Of a stretch of 64,000 bases of DNA, positions 33,893 to 42,972 are shown piece after piece. Each line of letters starts with the position of its first letter. Position 1 is the first letter of the stretch. The notes beneath the pieces were generated by a model, which saw nothing but the letters and a program-made list of their open reading frames with translations, had not been told where the DNA came from and did no database searches. The position numbers and the translations under genes are program-made. The stretch lies in the NCBI GenBank assembly GCA_036401375.1, contig DASWVB010000012.1, positions 248,001 through 312,000 on the forward strand, written 5' to 3'. This stretch comes from DASWUZ01 sp036401375. GTDB lineage: Bacteria > Acidobacteriota > Terriglobia > Terriglobales > Acidobacteriaceae.

Positions 33893-34584
33893 AGCTCTTC
33901 CGCCCCGCTTCCGCCGGCCTCGGGGCGAACGAGGCTGTCCTCCGCCCCGCCGTCTGCTCCATGGGAGTGGGTCACTGGCTCGCCTGCCAGAAGGGCAAGC
34001 GCATGCGGAATCAGCGGCAGCAGAGTCTTCAGCGAAGAGACAGCCCCGCGAGGGCTTCCCGGCAGGTTCACGATCAGAGTCGCGCCCCTGGACCCGCAGA
34101 CCCCGCGCCCGAGCGCCGCAAAGGGAGTCTCACGCCGCCCCTCGGCCCGCATCAACTCGGCCAGCCCATGGAGCACGCGATCGCAGACCTGCCGTGTAGC
34201 CTCAGGAGTCACATCTCGAGGCGCGAGCCCGGTGCCGCCCGTAGTCACCACCAGGCGGGCGCCCTCCGCCGAACGCAGCAGCGCCCGCGAAATCGCCTCC
34301 TGCTCATCAGGAACCAAGCTCTGCTCGACCAGCAGAAATCCCTCTGCAATCAGCAGCTTAGCGACCGCGGGGCCGGAGAGGTCGACCCGCTCGCCTGCAA
34401 ACGAGGAGTCGCTCACCGTGATCAGCGCTGCCCTGCGGCCTGGCAGGCTAGCTCCGCCGCCGTTGCGGGCCGTTGCCGCCCCCGTTGTCACTACCGTCGC
34501 GCCTGCGGTTGCGCCTGCCGTTGCGCGCTCACTGCGGGACTCAATCTCGTGCCCCGCGTCCGGCGCAGCTCCTCGCTCCGTCAT
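33889..34584 (-). CDS. MoaB/MogA-family molybdopterin biosynthesis protein
   Basis: 231-aa protein with the molybdopterin-binding fold at about residues 60-205: AALITVSDSSFAGER, LVVTTGGTGLAPRDVTPEAT and NLPGSPRGA. Family members adenylylate molybdopterin during Moco synthesis. ATG 34584 is chosen; the first about 55 residues include an Ala/Thr/Gly repeat made by a short tandem DNA repeat, and the frame stays open far upstream without family sequence. No other moa gene is in the window. Confidence 0.87.
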   Translation of the reverse strand: MTERGAAPDAGHEIESRSERATAGATAGATVVTTGAATARNGGGASLPGRRAALITVSDSSFAGERVDLSGPAVAKLLIAEGFLLVEQSLVPDEQEAISRALLRSAEGARLVVTTGGTGLAPRDVTPEATRQVCDRVLHGLAELMRAEGRRETPFAALGRGVCGSRGATLIVNLPGSPRGAVSSLKTLLPLIPHALALLAGEPVTHSHGADGGAEDSLVRPEAGGSGAEEL

Positions 34585-34743
34585 GAACTCGATTGTACGG
34601 GTTGGCAGCGTCAAAAGGCCCTCCAGCAGCGTCTCTAGAGTGCGGTCCAGAGCCAGCCTTCGAGGGCGGAAAGATGAGAGAATCAGGTAGTCCGGCGAAA
34701 TAGCAAGCGCCGCTGCCGGCCGACCTCCAACCGCCCCCTGCCG

Positions 34744-35823
34744 ATGCCCATCACTGACGTGCCGCCCAGCCCGCCGCCCTCCTCGCCGTCCGCGAGCCCA
34801 CCGCCGGAGCCGCCGCCGAGGCGTCGCAAACGTGGCAACTACAACGACATGGAGCAGCATGAGCTGCTCACCGTCATCGATGAGCTTGAAGACGAGCGCT
34901 CCAGGCTGCGCCGCCGCGAGGGCATCTGGGTCTCCGTTCTCGCCCACATCGTCATCTTCCTGGTGATCGCCTTCCTGCCGCGCTTTCTTCCCCAGGTGCG
35001 GGTGGTCAACCCCTCCGACGACATCAGGCAGCATCAGCGCGACATCACCCAGCTCTCGCTGCCCCCGGATGTGCTGAAGACCCTGCGCTCGGCCCCATCG
35101 CCCAGGGTCAAAGCGCCCGCTCCCCAGCCGGCCCCTCAGCCCCAGGCGATCCAGGCCCCTCCGCCGCCCAGGCAGGTAGCGCCGCCGCCGCAACAGCAGC
35201 AGCCCCCCTTTAAGCCTCCAGTCCAGCAGCCCGTTCAGCAGCCCAAACCGGCGCCGCAGCAACAGGCTCAGACAGCCCCGCAGCTCGCCCCCGCACCCCC
35301 GGTCGACGCGCCAAAGCTCCCTCTCCCCAAGCCCAGCTTCCAGGTCGGCACCTCTACCGCGGGGGAGACGGTCAGGGAAGCCGCCCGTCAGGCCGCCCGC
35401 GCCGGCACCCAGTCCTCCGACGGCGATGGAAACCTTGGAGCTCCAGGCCGCGGTCAGCCATCCGGGCTGGCCGGCGGCGCCCAGGTACTCACCGACACCG
35501 GGGGATGGGACCCGAATCCCTACGTCCGCCGCGTCGTCTACGACACCGAGCAGGCCTGGTACCCCATCATCCCGGAGGAGGTCCGAGCACCCCTGCTGAA
35601 GAAGGGCGTAGTAGGAATCCGCTTTAAGATCGGCCGGGACGGCAGCGTGATGCGCGGCAGCATGGTGCTCGAGTCCCCCTCGCACGACCCGGCTCTCGAT
35701 CGCGCCGCATGGAGCGCGATCACCAGCGCCTCGCCCTACCCGCCCCTTCCAGCCGAGTTCAAGGGCTCAAACCTCGAGCTCCGCTTCGGCTTCTACTACA
35801 ACCTTCAACCGGGGCTGAAATAG
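34744..35823 (+). CDS. TonB-like energy-transducing protein
   Basis: 359-aa protein with a Pro-rich cytoplasmic N-terminus, one membrane helix (about 62-80, IWVSVLAHIVIFLVIAFLP), a long Pro/Gln-rich periplasmic spacer (about 118-205) and a TonB C-terminal domain (about 265-350: GVVGIRFKIGRDGSVMRGSMVLESPSHDPALDRAAWSAI). It would couple inner-membrane proton motive force to outer-membrane transporters. ExbB/ExbD genes are not nearby. Confidence 0.88.
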   Translation: MPITDVPPSPPPSSPSASPPPEPPPRRRKRGNYNDMEQHELLTVIDELEDERSRLRRREGIWVSVLAHIVIFLVIAFLPRFLPQVRVVNPSDDIRQHQRDITQLSLPPDVLKTLRSAPSPRVKAPAPQPAPQPQAIQAPPPPRQVAPPPQQQQPPFKPPVQQPVQQPKPAPQQQAQTAPQLAPAPPVDAPKLPLPKPSFQVGTSTAGETVREAARQAARAGTQSSDGDGNLGAPGRGQPSGLAGGAQVLTDTGGWDPNPYVRRVVYDTEQAWYPIIPEEVRAPLLKKGVVGIRFKIGRDGSVMRGSMVLESPSHDPALDRAAWSAITSASPYPPLPAEFKGSNLELRFGFYYNLQPGLK

Positions 35824-35832
35824 AGAGCAGCC

Positions 35833-36051
35833 ATGCCGACTCCGCCCAACCCGAGCCCACCCGACCCTGATCTTCGCCGGGAGCAGCAGCCAGAGCCGGC
35901 CTCAGCCATCGCGCCCCCCACCTCCCTGGCGATCCAGCTGAGGCTCCAAACCGCCGGACTCCTGCTGCTGGCCGCCGGCCTGCTCGTCGCCAGCATCTGG
36001 AGCGCCGGCGTCCACTCCGTCTTCCCGCCCGGCTGGTGGCGGATTTGGTAG
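35833..36051 (+). CDS. small single-span membrane protein
   Basis: 72-aa protein starting 9 bp after the TonB-like gene: Pro-rich N-terminus (1-30), one hydrophobic helix (about 37-57) and a C-terminal PPGWWRIW. It overlaps the proposed GTG start of miaA by 16 bp. No known family recognised; position suggests co-expression with the TonB-like protein. Confidence 0.55.
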   Translation: MPTPPNPSPPDPDLRREQQPEPASAIAPPTSLAIQLRLQTAGLLLLAAGLLVASIWSAGVHSVFPPGWWRIW

Positions 36052-37067
36052 ATGTGCCCATCTCTCCCGCGGATCCACGTGCTCATGGCATCCCAGAACC
36101 CTCCACACTGCCACTCGTAAGCCCGGCGCCACCTGCCCTGCCGCTACTGGTCGTGCTCATGGGCCCGACCGCGAGCGGCAAGACCGCCCTCGCGCTCGCC
36201 ATAGCCCAACATTTTCAGGGAGAGGTAGTAAGTTGCGACTCCGTCGCCGTCTACCGCGGCATGGAGATAGGCACCGCGAAGCCTACCCCGGCCGAGCGCG
36301 TCCTGGTTTCCCACCACCTGATCGACATCGCCAACCCGGGGGAGCCGTGCACGGCGGGCGACTACAGCCGCCTCGCCCGGCAGGCCATCGCCGCGATCGC
36401 CGTCCGTCGACACCTGCCGGTCGTCACCGGCGGCACAGGACTCTATCTTCGAGCGCTGCTCGATGGCCTCTTCGCCGGTCCGCAGCGCTCAGAACCGCTG
36501 CGTGAGCGCCTTCGCGACCGGGAGTCGGCTCGCGGAGCGGGCTGGCTCCATCGCATCCTCACCAGGATCGACCCTGCCTCGGCCGCCCACATTCATCCCC
36601 ATGACCAGCCCAAGCTGATCCGCGCCATCGAGGTCACCCTCGCCGGCCGCCGCCCTCAGTCGGAGGCGTGGCAGCAGGGCCGCGACCCGCTCACCGGGTA
36701 CCGCATCCTGCGCCTCGGCCTCGATCCCGGCCGTGCCGCGCTCTACGCACGCATCAACGCGCGCGCCGCAGCGATGTTCGAGGCCGGTCTGGTCGAGGAG
36801 ACGGCCCGCCTCCACGCCCTCTACGGAGACGTCGCACCGCTCAACTCGCTGGGGTACAGGCAGGCCCGCGCGGTCCTCAACGGGCAGATGAAGGTGGCGC
36901 AGGCGATCGCGGGCGCAAGCCAGGGCCACCGGAACTACGCCAAGCGCCAGATGACCTGGTTTCGGCGCGAGCCCGGGGTCCTCTGGTTCGAGGGCTTCGG
37001 CGACGACGCCATCGTCCGCAGCCAGGCCCTGGCGCGGGTCGCCGCCGAGCTCCCGAGCCAACTCTGA
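36036..37067 (+). CDS. miaA: tRNA dimethylallyltransferase
   Basis: 343-aa MiaA. P-loop GPTASGKTAL, substrate motif DSVAVYRGMEIGTAKP, HHLIDI, TGGTGLYLRALLDG and the C-terminal NSLGYRQA...RNYAKRQMTWFRR are all present. It adds dimethylallyl to A37 of tRNAs reading UNN codons. The GTG start at 36036 gives about 37 residues before the P-loop region; GTG 36054 is equally possible. Confidence 0.95.
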   Translation: MADLVDVPISPADPRAHGIPEPSTLPLVSPAPPALPLLVVLMGPTASGKTALALAIAQHFQGEVVSCDSVAVYRGMEIGTAKPTPAERVLVSHHLIDIANPGEPCTAGDYSRLARQAIAAIAVRRHLPVVTGGTGLYLRALLDGLFAGPQRSEPLRERLRDRESARGAGWLHRILTRIDPASAAHIHPHDQPKLIRAIEVTLAGRRPQSEAWQQGRDPLTGYRILRLGLDPGRAALYARINARAAAMFEAGLVEETARLHALYGDVAPLNSLGYRQARAVLNGQMKVAQAIAGASQGHRNYAKRQMTWFRREPGVLWFEGFGDDAIVRSQALARVAAELPSQL

Positions 37068-37116
37068 TCCACCGCAGAAGAAATTGAAGGAAATACGCCG
37101 GCAAGCCTGGGGTCGG

Positions 37117-39036
37117 CTAGGACGTCGCCTGCTTCAAATCGACAGCACTCGAAGCTGCCGCAGGGCTCGTGCCCACCGCATGAGAAAAGGCCGTACTGAC
37201 CGTGATACCGTTGCGCCCCAAGCTCTTCGTCTGATAGAGCGCCCGGTCCGCCGCCTGGATCAGCTCGGCTACCTCCGTCACAAAGTACGGAGGCCACGTC
37301 GCCGTCCCGATGCTCACCGACACGACTTCATGCGGGCTCTTTTCATGCAGCAGGCCGAGCGCCCTCACCCGCTGCAGTATCTCCTCAGCTACCCGTCGTG
37401 CCCCGGCTGCGTCCGTGCCTGGCAGCAGGACGGCAAACTCCTCGCCACCCACCCGCGCCACCACGTCCGAGGCTCGGCCGACCGAGCCTTGCAGCGTTCG
37501 CGCAAGCTGCTGCAGGCAATCGTCCCCGGCCTGGTGGCCGTACACATCGTTGTAGAGCTTGAAATGGTCCACATCGACCATCAGCAGGGAGAGGCACTGG
37601 GCCGAGCGTGCGTGCCGCGCGGCCTCGTACTCGATGGCCTCGTTAAAGGTCCGGCGATTGGGGATGCGGGTCAGCTCGTCCGTCGCAGCCAGGTCCGCCA
37701 GCGTCTCGTTCTCATGCGAAAGCGCGGCCTTCTCCGCCGTCCAGCGATCCTCCTGCCGCTTCAACTCGGAGATGTCCCGCACCGTCGCCACGTAGCCGAT
37801 CATCACCTCAGTGTCAGGGCCGAAGTAGCCGCGGGCGCTCGCCTCCACCCACCGGTGACCACCCTCCTTGCGCAGCAGGCGGTAGCGGAAGGTCTGCGTG
37901 ATCCTGCCCTGCGCGAAGCACTCGAGCACCGTATTCGCGTACTCACGGTCTTCCGGATGAATGCTGCCAAGATGGTCCAGCGCCAGGTACTCCTCCGGCG
38001 TCCATCCCGTCACCTGCTGGACCGCCGGGGAGACGTAGCGGCGGCTGCCATCCATCACCAGCAGCTCGATCATGTCGTCGGAGTTATCGAGCAGGGTGCG
38101 GTAGATCGTCTGGTTCTCGCTCGCGCTCAGCTCCGCCCTGCGGCGCTCGTCCAGCAGCGCCCCGATGGGCAGCGCGACCGCCGCCAGCGTCCATAGAAAC
38201 AGCTGCAGCACCAGGACGCGATGCTCCATCGCCGCCCCTCGGATCAGCCATATCGGCCCTCTTCCACGTGCGGTCTGCCAGCAGCCGATCACCGTCACCG
38301 TCACCGTGACGAAGGTCGCACCCTCCAGCCCGAAGAAGAACAGCGTCAGCACCATGGCCGGAAAGATCAGGAAGAGGATCGGATTCGAATTCTGGGAAAA
38401 GACCAGCACCGTGACCGCGATAAACACCAGGGCCCCCGGTATCCCGGTGCGCAGATGCGGGCGCAGCCGGCTCAGACTCCGGGGCGAGGCCGAGACCAGG
38501 AACAGCAGCGCCGGCGTCATCACCGCAATGCCTACCAGGTCAGCCAGGGTCGTGGTCGCCGCCGTCACCAGCAGCGGCTGCAGGGTCCGCAGGCTCACGT
38601 GCAGCGCCGGGTAGGTCAGGATCGTGACGGGTATGGTCACCAGGACTCCCGGCACCATGGGCACCGCCGTCGCGAGCGCGCAGAAGAGCACGACCTCCTT
38701 GCGCCGCTTCAAATCCTCAAAGGTGGTCACGTAGCGGGACAGCACCGTGCCCGCCAGCCATACCTCGCTGCAGTGGGCGGTGCTGAAGATCGCCGCAATC
38801 CACACCGGCAGTCCCACCAGGTGGCCCGCCGTCAAGATTCCCGCTGTCCCCGCAGCCAGCTGCATGGCCCGGTCCCGCGGCCTGCTCCAGTCCCCCAGCA
38901 CCAGCGCCAGGTGAAGACCCGTGAGCGGCCAGACGAAGACATAGCTGTGCGAATGCCCGCTCCACCACAGCACCCCCCACATGGCCAGGCAGGTCGCGAG
39001 GAACTGAGATAGAGCCTTGAGCAGACTTCGTCGCAA
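37117..39036 (-). CDS. MASE1-PAS-GGDEF diguanylate cyclase
   Basis: 639-aa membrane protein. About eight N-terminal helices with the MASE1 pattern (FVWPLTGLHLALVL) fill residues 1-300. A PAS fold with PAC (about 310-430, ENQTIYRTLLDNSDDMIELLVMD to VRDISELKRQ) is followed by a short coiled coil and a GGDEF domain with an active GGEEF site. An RxxD I-site (RASD) sits five residues before it, so c-di-GMP synthesis with product inhibition is expected. The ligand of the sensory part is unknown. Confidence 0.93.
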   Translation of the reverse strand: MRRSLLKALSQFLATCLAMWGVLWWSGHSHSYVFVWPLTGLHLALVLGDWSRPRDRAMQLAAGTAGILTAGHLVGLPVWIAAIFSTAHCSEVWLAGTVLSRYVTTFEDLKRRKEVVLFCALATAVPMVPGVLVTIPVTILTYPALHVSLRTLQPLLVTAATTTLADLVGIAVMTPALLFLVSASPRSLSRLRPHLRTGIPGALVFIAVTVLVFSQNSNPILFLIFPAMVLTLFFFGLEGATFVTVTVTVIGCWQTARGRGPIWLIRGAAMEHRVLVLQLFLWTLAAVALPIGALLDERRRAELSASENQTIYRTLLDNSDDMIELLVMDGSRRYVSPAVQQVTGWTPEEYLALDHLGSIHPEDREYANTVLECFAQGRITQTFRYRLLRKEGGHRWVEASARGYFGPDTEVMIGYVATVRDISELKRQEDRWTAEKAALSHENETLADLAATDELTRIPNRRTFNEAIEYEAARHARSAQCLSLLMVDVDHFKLYNDVYGHQAGDDCLQQLARTLQGSVGRASDVVARVGGEEFAVLLPGTDAAGARRVAEEILQRVRALGLLHEKSPHEVVSVSIGTATWPPYFVTEVAELIQAADRALYQTKSLGRNGITVSTAFSHAVGTSPAAASSAVDLKQATS

Positions 39037-39246
39037 GCGGACCTGACCTCTCCCTGACGTCGAGCGGCAACGCCCTGCACGTGCTCATTCCAACAGGCGT
39101 ATACGGCTTCTTTCGGCCACAACGACACCGAACATCAATGGCCCGACGCGGTGAGCCGAGGCACCCGGCTGATAAACTAGGGGTTTGCACATTCGAGAGT
39201 GCCGTTCATCGCACTCCAGTGCCAGCGGGAGCCGCCAGACCGAAGC

Positions 39247-40299
39247 ATGCAACAGACCATGGAAGCCGTAGTCAAGGCCCGCTCCGGGCCCGGAATCGAG
39301 GTCCGCGAGGTGCCCCTGCCGGCCATCGGGCCGACCGACGTGCTCGTCCGGGTCGAGGCCGCCTCGGTCTGCGGCACCGATCTCCACATCTTCAACTGGG
39401 ACCCCTGGGCGCAGGGCCGCATCCAGCCGCCACTCATCCCCGGCCATGAGTTCTGCGGCTTCGTCGCCGCCGTCGGAGCGGAGGTGACCGCCGTCAAGCC
39501 CGGCGACTTCGTCTCGGCGGAGATGCATGTCGCCTGCGGCAAGTGCCTGCAGTGCCGCATCGGGCAGGCCCACATCTGCCAGCACGTCAAGATCATCGGC
39601 GTCGACGCCAACGGAGCCTTCGCCGAGTTCGTCACCATCCCCGAATCGAACATCTGGGAGCTGCCGCCGGGGCTTCCCAGGGAGTACGCCTCGATCCTTG
39701 ATCCGCTAGGCAACGCCGTCCACTGCGTCCTGGCCGGCGATATCGCCGCAAAGACGGTCGCCATCGTGGGCTGCGGCCCCATCGGCCTCTTCGCCATCGC
39801 CGTGGCCCGGGCCTGCGGAGCGGCGGCCGTCTATGCCCTCGAGGTCAACGCCCACCGCCGCCTGCTCGCCGCGCAGATGCACGCAGACGCGGTGCTCGAC
39901 CCTGCAGCTGACGACGTTTCCGGCTACATCCATGCTCAGACCGCAGGCATCGGCGTGGACGTGGTGCTCGAGATGTCAGGGCACCCGGACGGCATGCGCC
40001 TCGGCTTCGAGATCCTGCGCAGCGGCGGCCGCGTCTCCCTGCTCGGGATCCCGTCGCGCCCGGTCGAGATCGACTTTGCCCGCGACATCATCTTCAAGGG
40101 GGCAGTGGTGCAGGGCATCAACGGACGCCGCATGTACGAGACCTGGTACCAGATGGAGGCGCTGCTCAAGGCCAACAAGCTCGATCTCTCGCCCGCCATC
40201 ACCCATCGGCTGCCGATGCACGACTTTGCACACGGCATGGAGCTGCTCAAGAGCGGCGAGGCCAGCAAGATCCTCCTCTACCCCCGCTCCTTAAGCTGA
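39247..40299 (+). CDS. tdh: L-threonine 3-dehydrogenase
   Basis: 350-aa zinc-dependent medium-chain dehydrogenase. Catalytic zinc residues lie in VCGTDLHIFNW and GHEFCG; the structural zinc site has four Cys (ACGKCLQCRIGQAHIC); the NAD site is VGCGPIGLFAI. GTDLHIFNWDPWAQGRI is specific for Tdh. It oxidises threonine to 2-amino-3-ketobutyrate, the substrate of Kbl encoded 1.4 kb downstream. ATG 39247 is preferred over GTG 39199; ATG 39259 is also possible. Confidence 0.93.
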   Translation: MQQTMEAVVKARSGPGIEVREVPLPAIGPTDVLVRVEAASVCGTDLHIFNWDPWAQGRIQPPLIPGHEFCGFVAAVGAEVTAVKPGDFVSAEMHVACGKCLQCRIGQAHICQHVKIIGVDANGAFAEFVTIPESNIWELPPGLPREYASILDPLGNAVHCVLAGDIAAKTVAIVGCGPIGLFAIAVARACGAAAVYALEVNAHRRLLAAQMHADAVLDPAADDVSGYIHAQTAGIGVDVVLEMSGHPDGMRLGFEILRSGGRVSLLGIPSRPVEIDFARDIIFKGAVVQGINGRRMYETWYQMEALLKANKLDLSPAITHRLPMHDFAHGMELLKSGEASKILLYPRSLS

Positions 40300-40373
40300 T
40301 CCTCAAGATTCGCGGTCTAAGAATCCGCTCCGTTCCCTCTATGTCGCAAGACGTCTACCGCGCCGGGCGCACC

Positions 40374-41351
40374 CTACTGGGTGACCGTCAGCACGATCGA
40401 GACAGCTGGAGGAATGATCACCGAACCCGCATTTGCCGAAGATCCGTTCACCAGCACCGTAAAGGTGCCGACCGTGGTTCCAGGATCCTTCAGCGGCGGG
40501 TGATGGAAGTAGCTGTAGCGCGGGGAACAGGCGCCGAGGCCCAGTCCGCAGCCCACCAGCAGCGCTACGATTCCCAGCATCCTCAGCAGGCCGGATACCC
40601 GCCTGCGCAGCAGCCCCAGTCCAGCCAGCGCGGCAAACCCGGGCGCCAGCACGGCGTAGAGCTTGCTTGTACCTGGCTCACCGCCCGAGGGGCGATCCCG
40701 CAGAGTGCTCGTGCCCGCACCGCTCGGCGCAAGCGTCTGGATCGTCAAAATGCTTGTAGCGGCAGCCGTTCCGCCAGGTGTCACATTCGTGGGATTGAAG
40801 AGGCAGGTACTCTCCGGCGGCAGCCCCGAGCAGGAGAGCATCACCGTATCCTGAAACCCATTCACCGGCAGCACGCTGATCGTCGAGGTGACGAAGTTGC
40901 CCGCCTTGACCGACAACGTAGTCGGAGTTCCCGCCAGCGTGAACGTCGGTGTCGTCGAGGCTGCCGGCGCAGCCACGGTCAGCGAAGAGGATGGGTCGAA
41001 GCTCGCATCGCCCTCATAAATCGCCGTCACCCGCTCGCGCCCCGCAGCGGTAGACGCCCGGTACGTCGCCGAGCCCGTCTCGTCAAGCAGTACTGACCCC
41101 AGCGAAGCCACTCCGTCGCTCAGCCTGACGGTTCCCGACGGCACCCCGCGGTCGCCCCCCGAGACCTTGATGGTGAAGATACTTACCCCGGAACCGGACC
41201 CCGCCGCAAGCCTGCCGCCCGCACCACTGGCCGCGTCGCCGGCGCCAACCGCAAGCTGCGTAGTAGTGGGCAGGTGACCCGCCTGCTGCGCTGAGGCCCC
41301 CGCCAGCAACAGGCTTGCGACCAGCCCCGCTGCCATCCACACTGCATTCAT
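40374..41351 (-). CDS. exported Ig-like repeat protein with C-terminal membrane anchor
   Basis: 325-aa protein with a signal peptide (MNAVWMAAGLVASLLLAGASAQ), a bacterial Ig-like domain of the group 3 type (about 45-115: GVPSGTVRLSDGVASLGSVLLDETGSATYRAS...YEGDASFDPS), a second beta-rich segment, and a C-terminal hydrophobic helix preceded by RRR. A lipobox-like GLGACSP and a 45-residue tail follow. It is inserted between tdh and kbl on the opposite strand. ATG 41351 is chosen for the signal peptide; the frame extends to 41420. Surface role unknown. Confidence 0.7.
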   Translation of the reverse strand: MNAVWMAAGLVASLLLAGASAQQAGHLPTTTQLAVGAGDAASGAGGRLAAGSGSGVSIFTIKVSGGDRGVPSGTVRLSDGVASLGSVLLDETGSATYRASTAAGRERVTAIYEGDASFDPSSSLTVAAPAASTTPTFTLAGTPTTLSVKAGNFVTSTISVLPVNGFQDTVMLSCSGLPPESTCLFNPTNVTPGGTAAATSILTIQTLAPSGAGTSTLRDRPSGGEPGTSKLYAVLAPGFAALAGLGLLRRRVSGLLRMLGIVALLVGCGLGLGACSPRYSYFHHPPLKDPGTTVGTFTVLVNGSSANAGSVIIPPAVSIVLTVTQ

Positions 41352-41726
41352 CCTTACGACCCTGAACCACCTACCGCACGACTTTGCCCCGCAAACTGCA
41401 CCAGCTCTAAGCATCCACATCCTCTGACCAGCAACTACTTTGACTCTTCCACCAGCTCGTTCTCTTCACCTGCGGGCAGCCGCATCGCTCTGAGAGATCG
41501 CCAGGTCTCATTGTATCCGCGACCCACTGAAAAGACTTACTCTCCACGCCTCGAAGACGCCTGCCCGAGCCGAACGGGCCCTGGTCGTAGCCCCAGGTGC
41601 GCCCGGTCGTGCCGCCGGAGTCGTGCCGGACAGTCCTGCCCGCCAGCGCTGCGGGACAGCCCGCCCGTGAGTCCTCCCCGGGCGTTACCATGCAGACAGG
41701 GCGCCAGCGCCCCGAGGAAGAGCATC
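41352..41726. other. gap between Ig-like gene and kbl
   Basis: 375 bp between divergent genes. An in-frame extension of kbl to 41511 crosses it but lacks family sequence. No other feature seen. Confidence 0.4.
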
Positions 41727-42944
41727 ATGCCCACCAGCCTGTCGCAACGCCCGCAGCTCCAGCACCTCACCCTTCAGCTCGAGGAGCTGAGGCGCAGCGG
41801 CACCCACTTCAAGCTGCGCGTGCTCGAGGACCAGCAGACCGCGATCTGCACCTACGACGGTCGCGAGGTCATCAACCTGGCCTCGAACAACTACCTCGGT
41901 CTCGCTGCCGACCCGAGGCTGATCGAGGCCTCCATCGGGGCCACCAGGAAGTACGGCGCCGGCTCGGGAGCAGTGCGCACCATCGCCGGCACCATGCGCA
42001 TCCACATCGAGCTAGAAGAGAAGATCGCCGCCTTCAAAAACGTCGAGGCATGCGTCGTCTTCCAGAGCGGCTTTGCGGCCAACGCCGGCACCGTCTCCTC
42101 CATCCTGGGCAAAGAGGACTTCATCCTCTCCGACGAGCTCAACCACGCGAGCATCATCGACGGAGCGCGGCTCTCGCGGGCGAAGATCAAGGTCTTCCGC
42201 CACAAGGACGTCGACCACGCCGAGGAGCTGCTGCGTTCGATCGAGGACGAGCCCGGCAGGAAGCTCATCATCACCGACGGCGTCTTCTCGATGGACGGCG
42301 ATATCGGCCCCGTAGACAAGCTCGCAGATTTGGCTGAAAAGCATGGCGCGATCATGATGGTCGACGACGCGCACGCCTCCGGAGTGTTGGGCCGCAACGG
42401 GCGCGGCTCGATCGACCACTTCGGCTGCCACGGCCGCGTCGATGTGCAGGTCGGCACGCTGTCAAAGGCCATTGGAGCGCTTGGCGGATATGTCTGCGGC
42501 TCCCGCGACCTCATCGACTACCTCTACCACCGCGCGCGGCCCTTCCTGTTTTCGACCTCTCATCCGCCGTCGGTCGCCGCCTCCTGCATCGCCGCCTTTG
42601 ACATCCTCGAGCAGGAGCCGGAGCGCATCGAGCGCCTCTGGGACAACACCCGCTACTTCAAGGCCGAGCTCGGCAGCGCAGGCTTCGACATCGGCGGCAT
42701 CACGACCCCGGCGAGCGAGACGCCTATCACTCCAATCCTCATCGGCGACGGCCGCAAGACGATGGAGTTTTCCCGCGCCCTCTTCGACGCAGGAGTGATG
42801 GCGACCGGCATCGCCTTTCCCACCGTGCCCGAGGGCAAGGCGCGCATCCGCACCATCCTCTCCTCGGAACACACCCGCGAACAGCTCGACCAGGCGCTCG
42901 AGACGATCGAGCGGGTAGCCGTACAGGTCGGAGTGCTGGGATGA
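41727..42944 (+). CDS. kbl: 2-amino-3-ketobutyrate CoA ligase (glycine C-acetyltransferase)
   Basis: 405-aa PLP enzyme of the alpha-oxoamine synthase family. NLASNNYLGLAADPRL, AGSGAVRTIAGT, SDELNHASIIDG, DDAHASGVLG and the PLP lysine in VGTLSKAIGALGGY are all present. It converts 2-amino-3-ketobutyrate plus CoA to glycine and acetyl-CoA, completing the Tdh pathway. ATG 41727 has GAGGAAGAG upstream. Confidence 0.93.
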   Translation: MPTSLSQRPQLQHLTLQLEELRRSGTHFKLRVLEDQQTAICTYDGREVINLASNNYLGLAADPRLIEASIGATRKYGAGSGAVRTIAGTMRIHIELEEKIAAFKNVEACVVFQSGFAANAGTVSSILGKEDFILSDELNHASIIDGARLSRAKIKVFRHKDVDHAEELLRSIEDEPGRKLIITDGVFSMDGDIGPVDKLADLAEKHGAIMMVDDAHASGVLGRNGRGSIDHFGCHGRVDVQVGTLSKAIGALGGYVCGSRDLIDYLYHRARPFLFSTSHPPSVAASCIAAFDILEQEPERIERLWDNTRYFKAELGSAGFDIGGITTPASETPITPILIGDGRKTMEFSRALFDAGVMATGIAFPTVPEGKARIRTILSSEHTREQLDQALETIERVAVQVGVLG

Positions 42945-42972
42945 GCTGCATCCTCCGCAAAAGATCCCGATA

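Noticed and set aside
32562..33962. 466-codon minus-strand open frame over the DUF6580-like and DedA genes
   Set aside because: It covers two genes with clear membrane-protein patterns in other frames and shows no family itself.
34585..35685. N-terminal extension of the MoaB/MogA frame
   Set aside because: Antisense to the TonB-like gene; conserved sequence begins only after the ATG at 34584.
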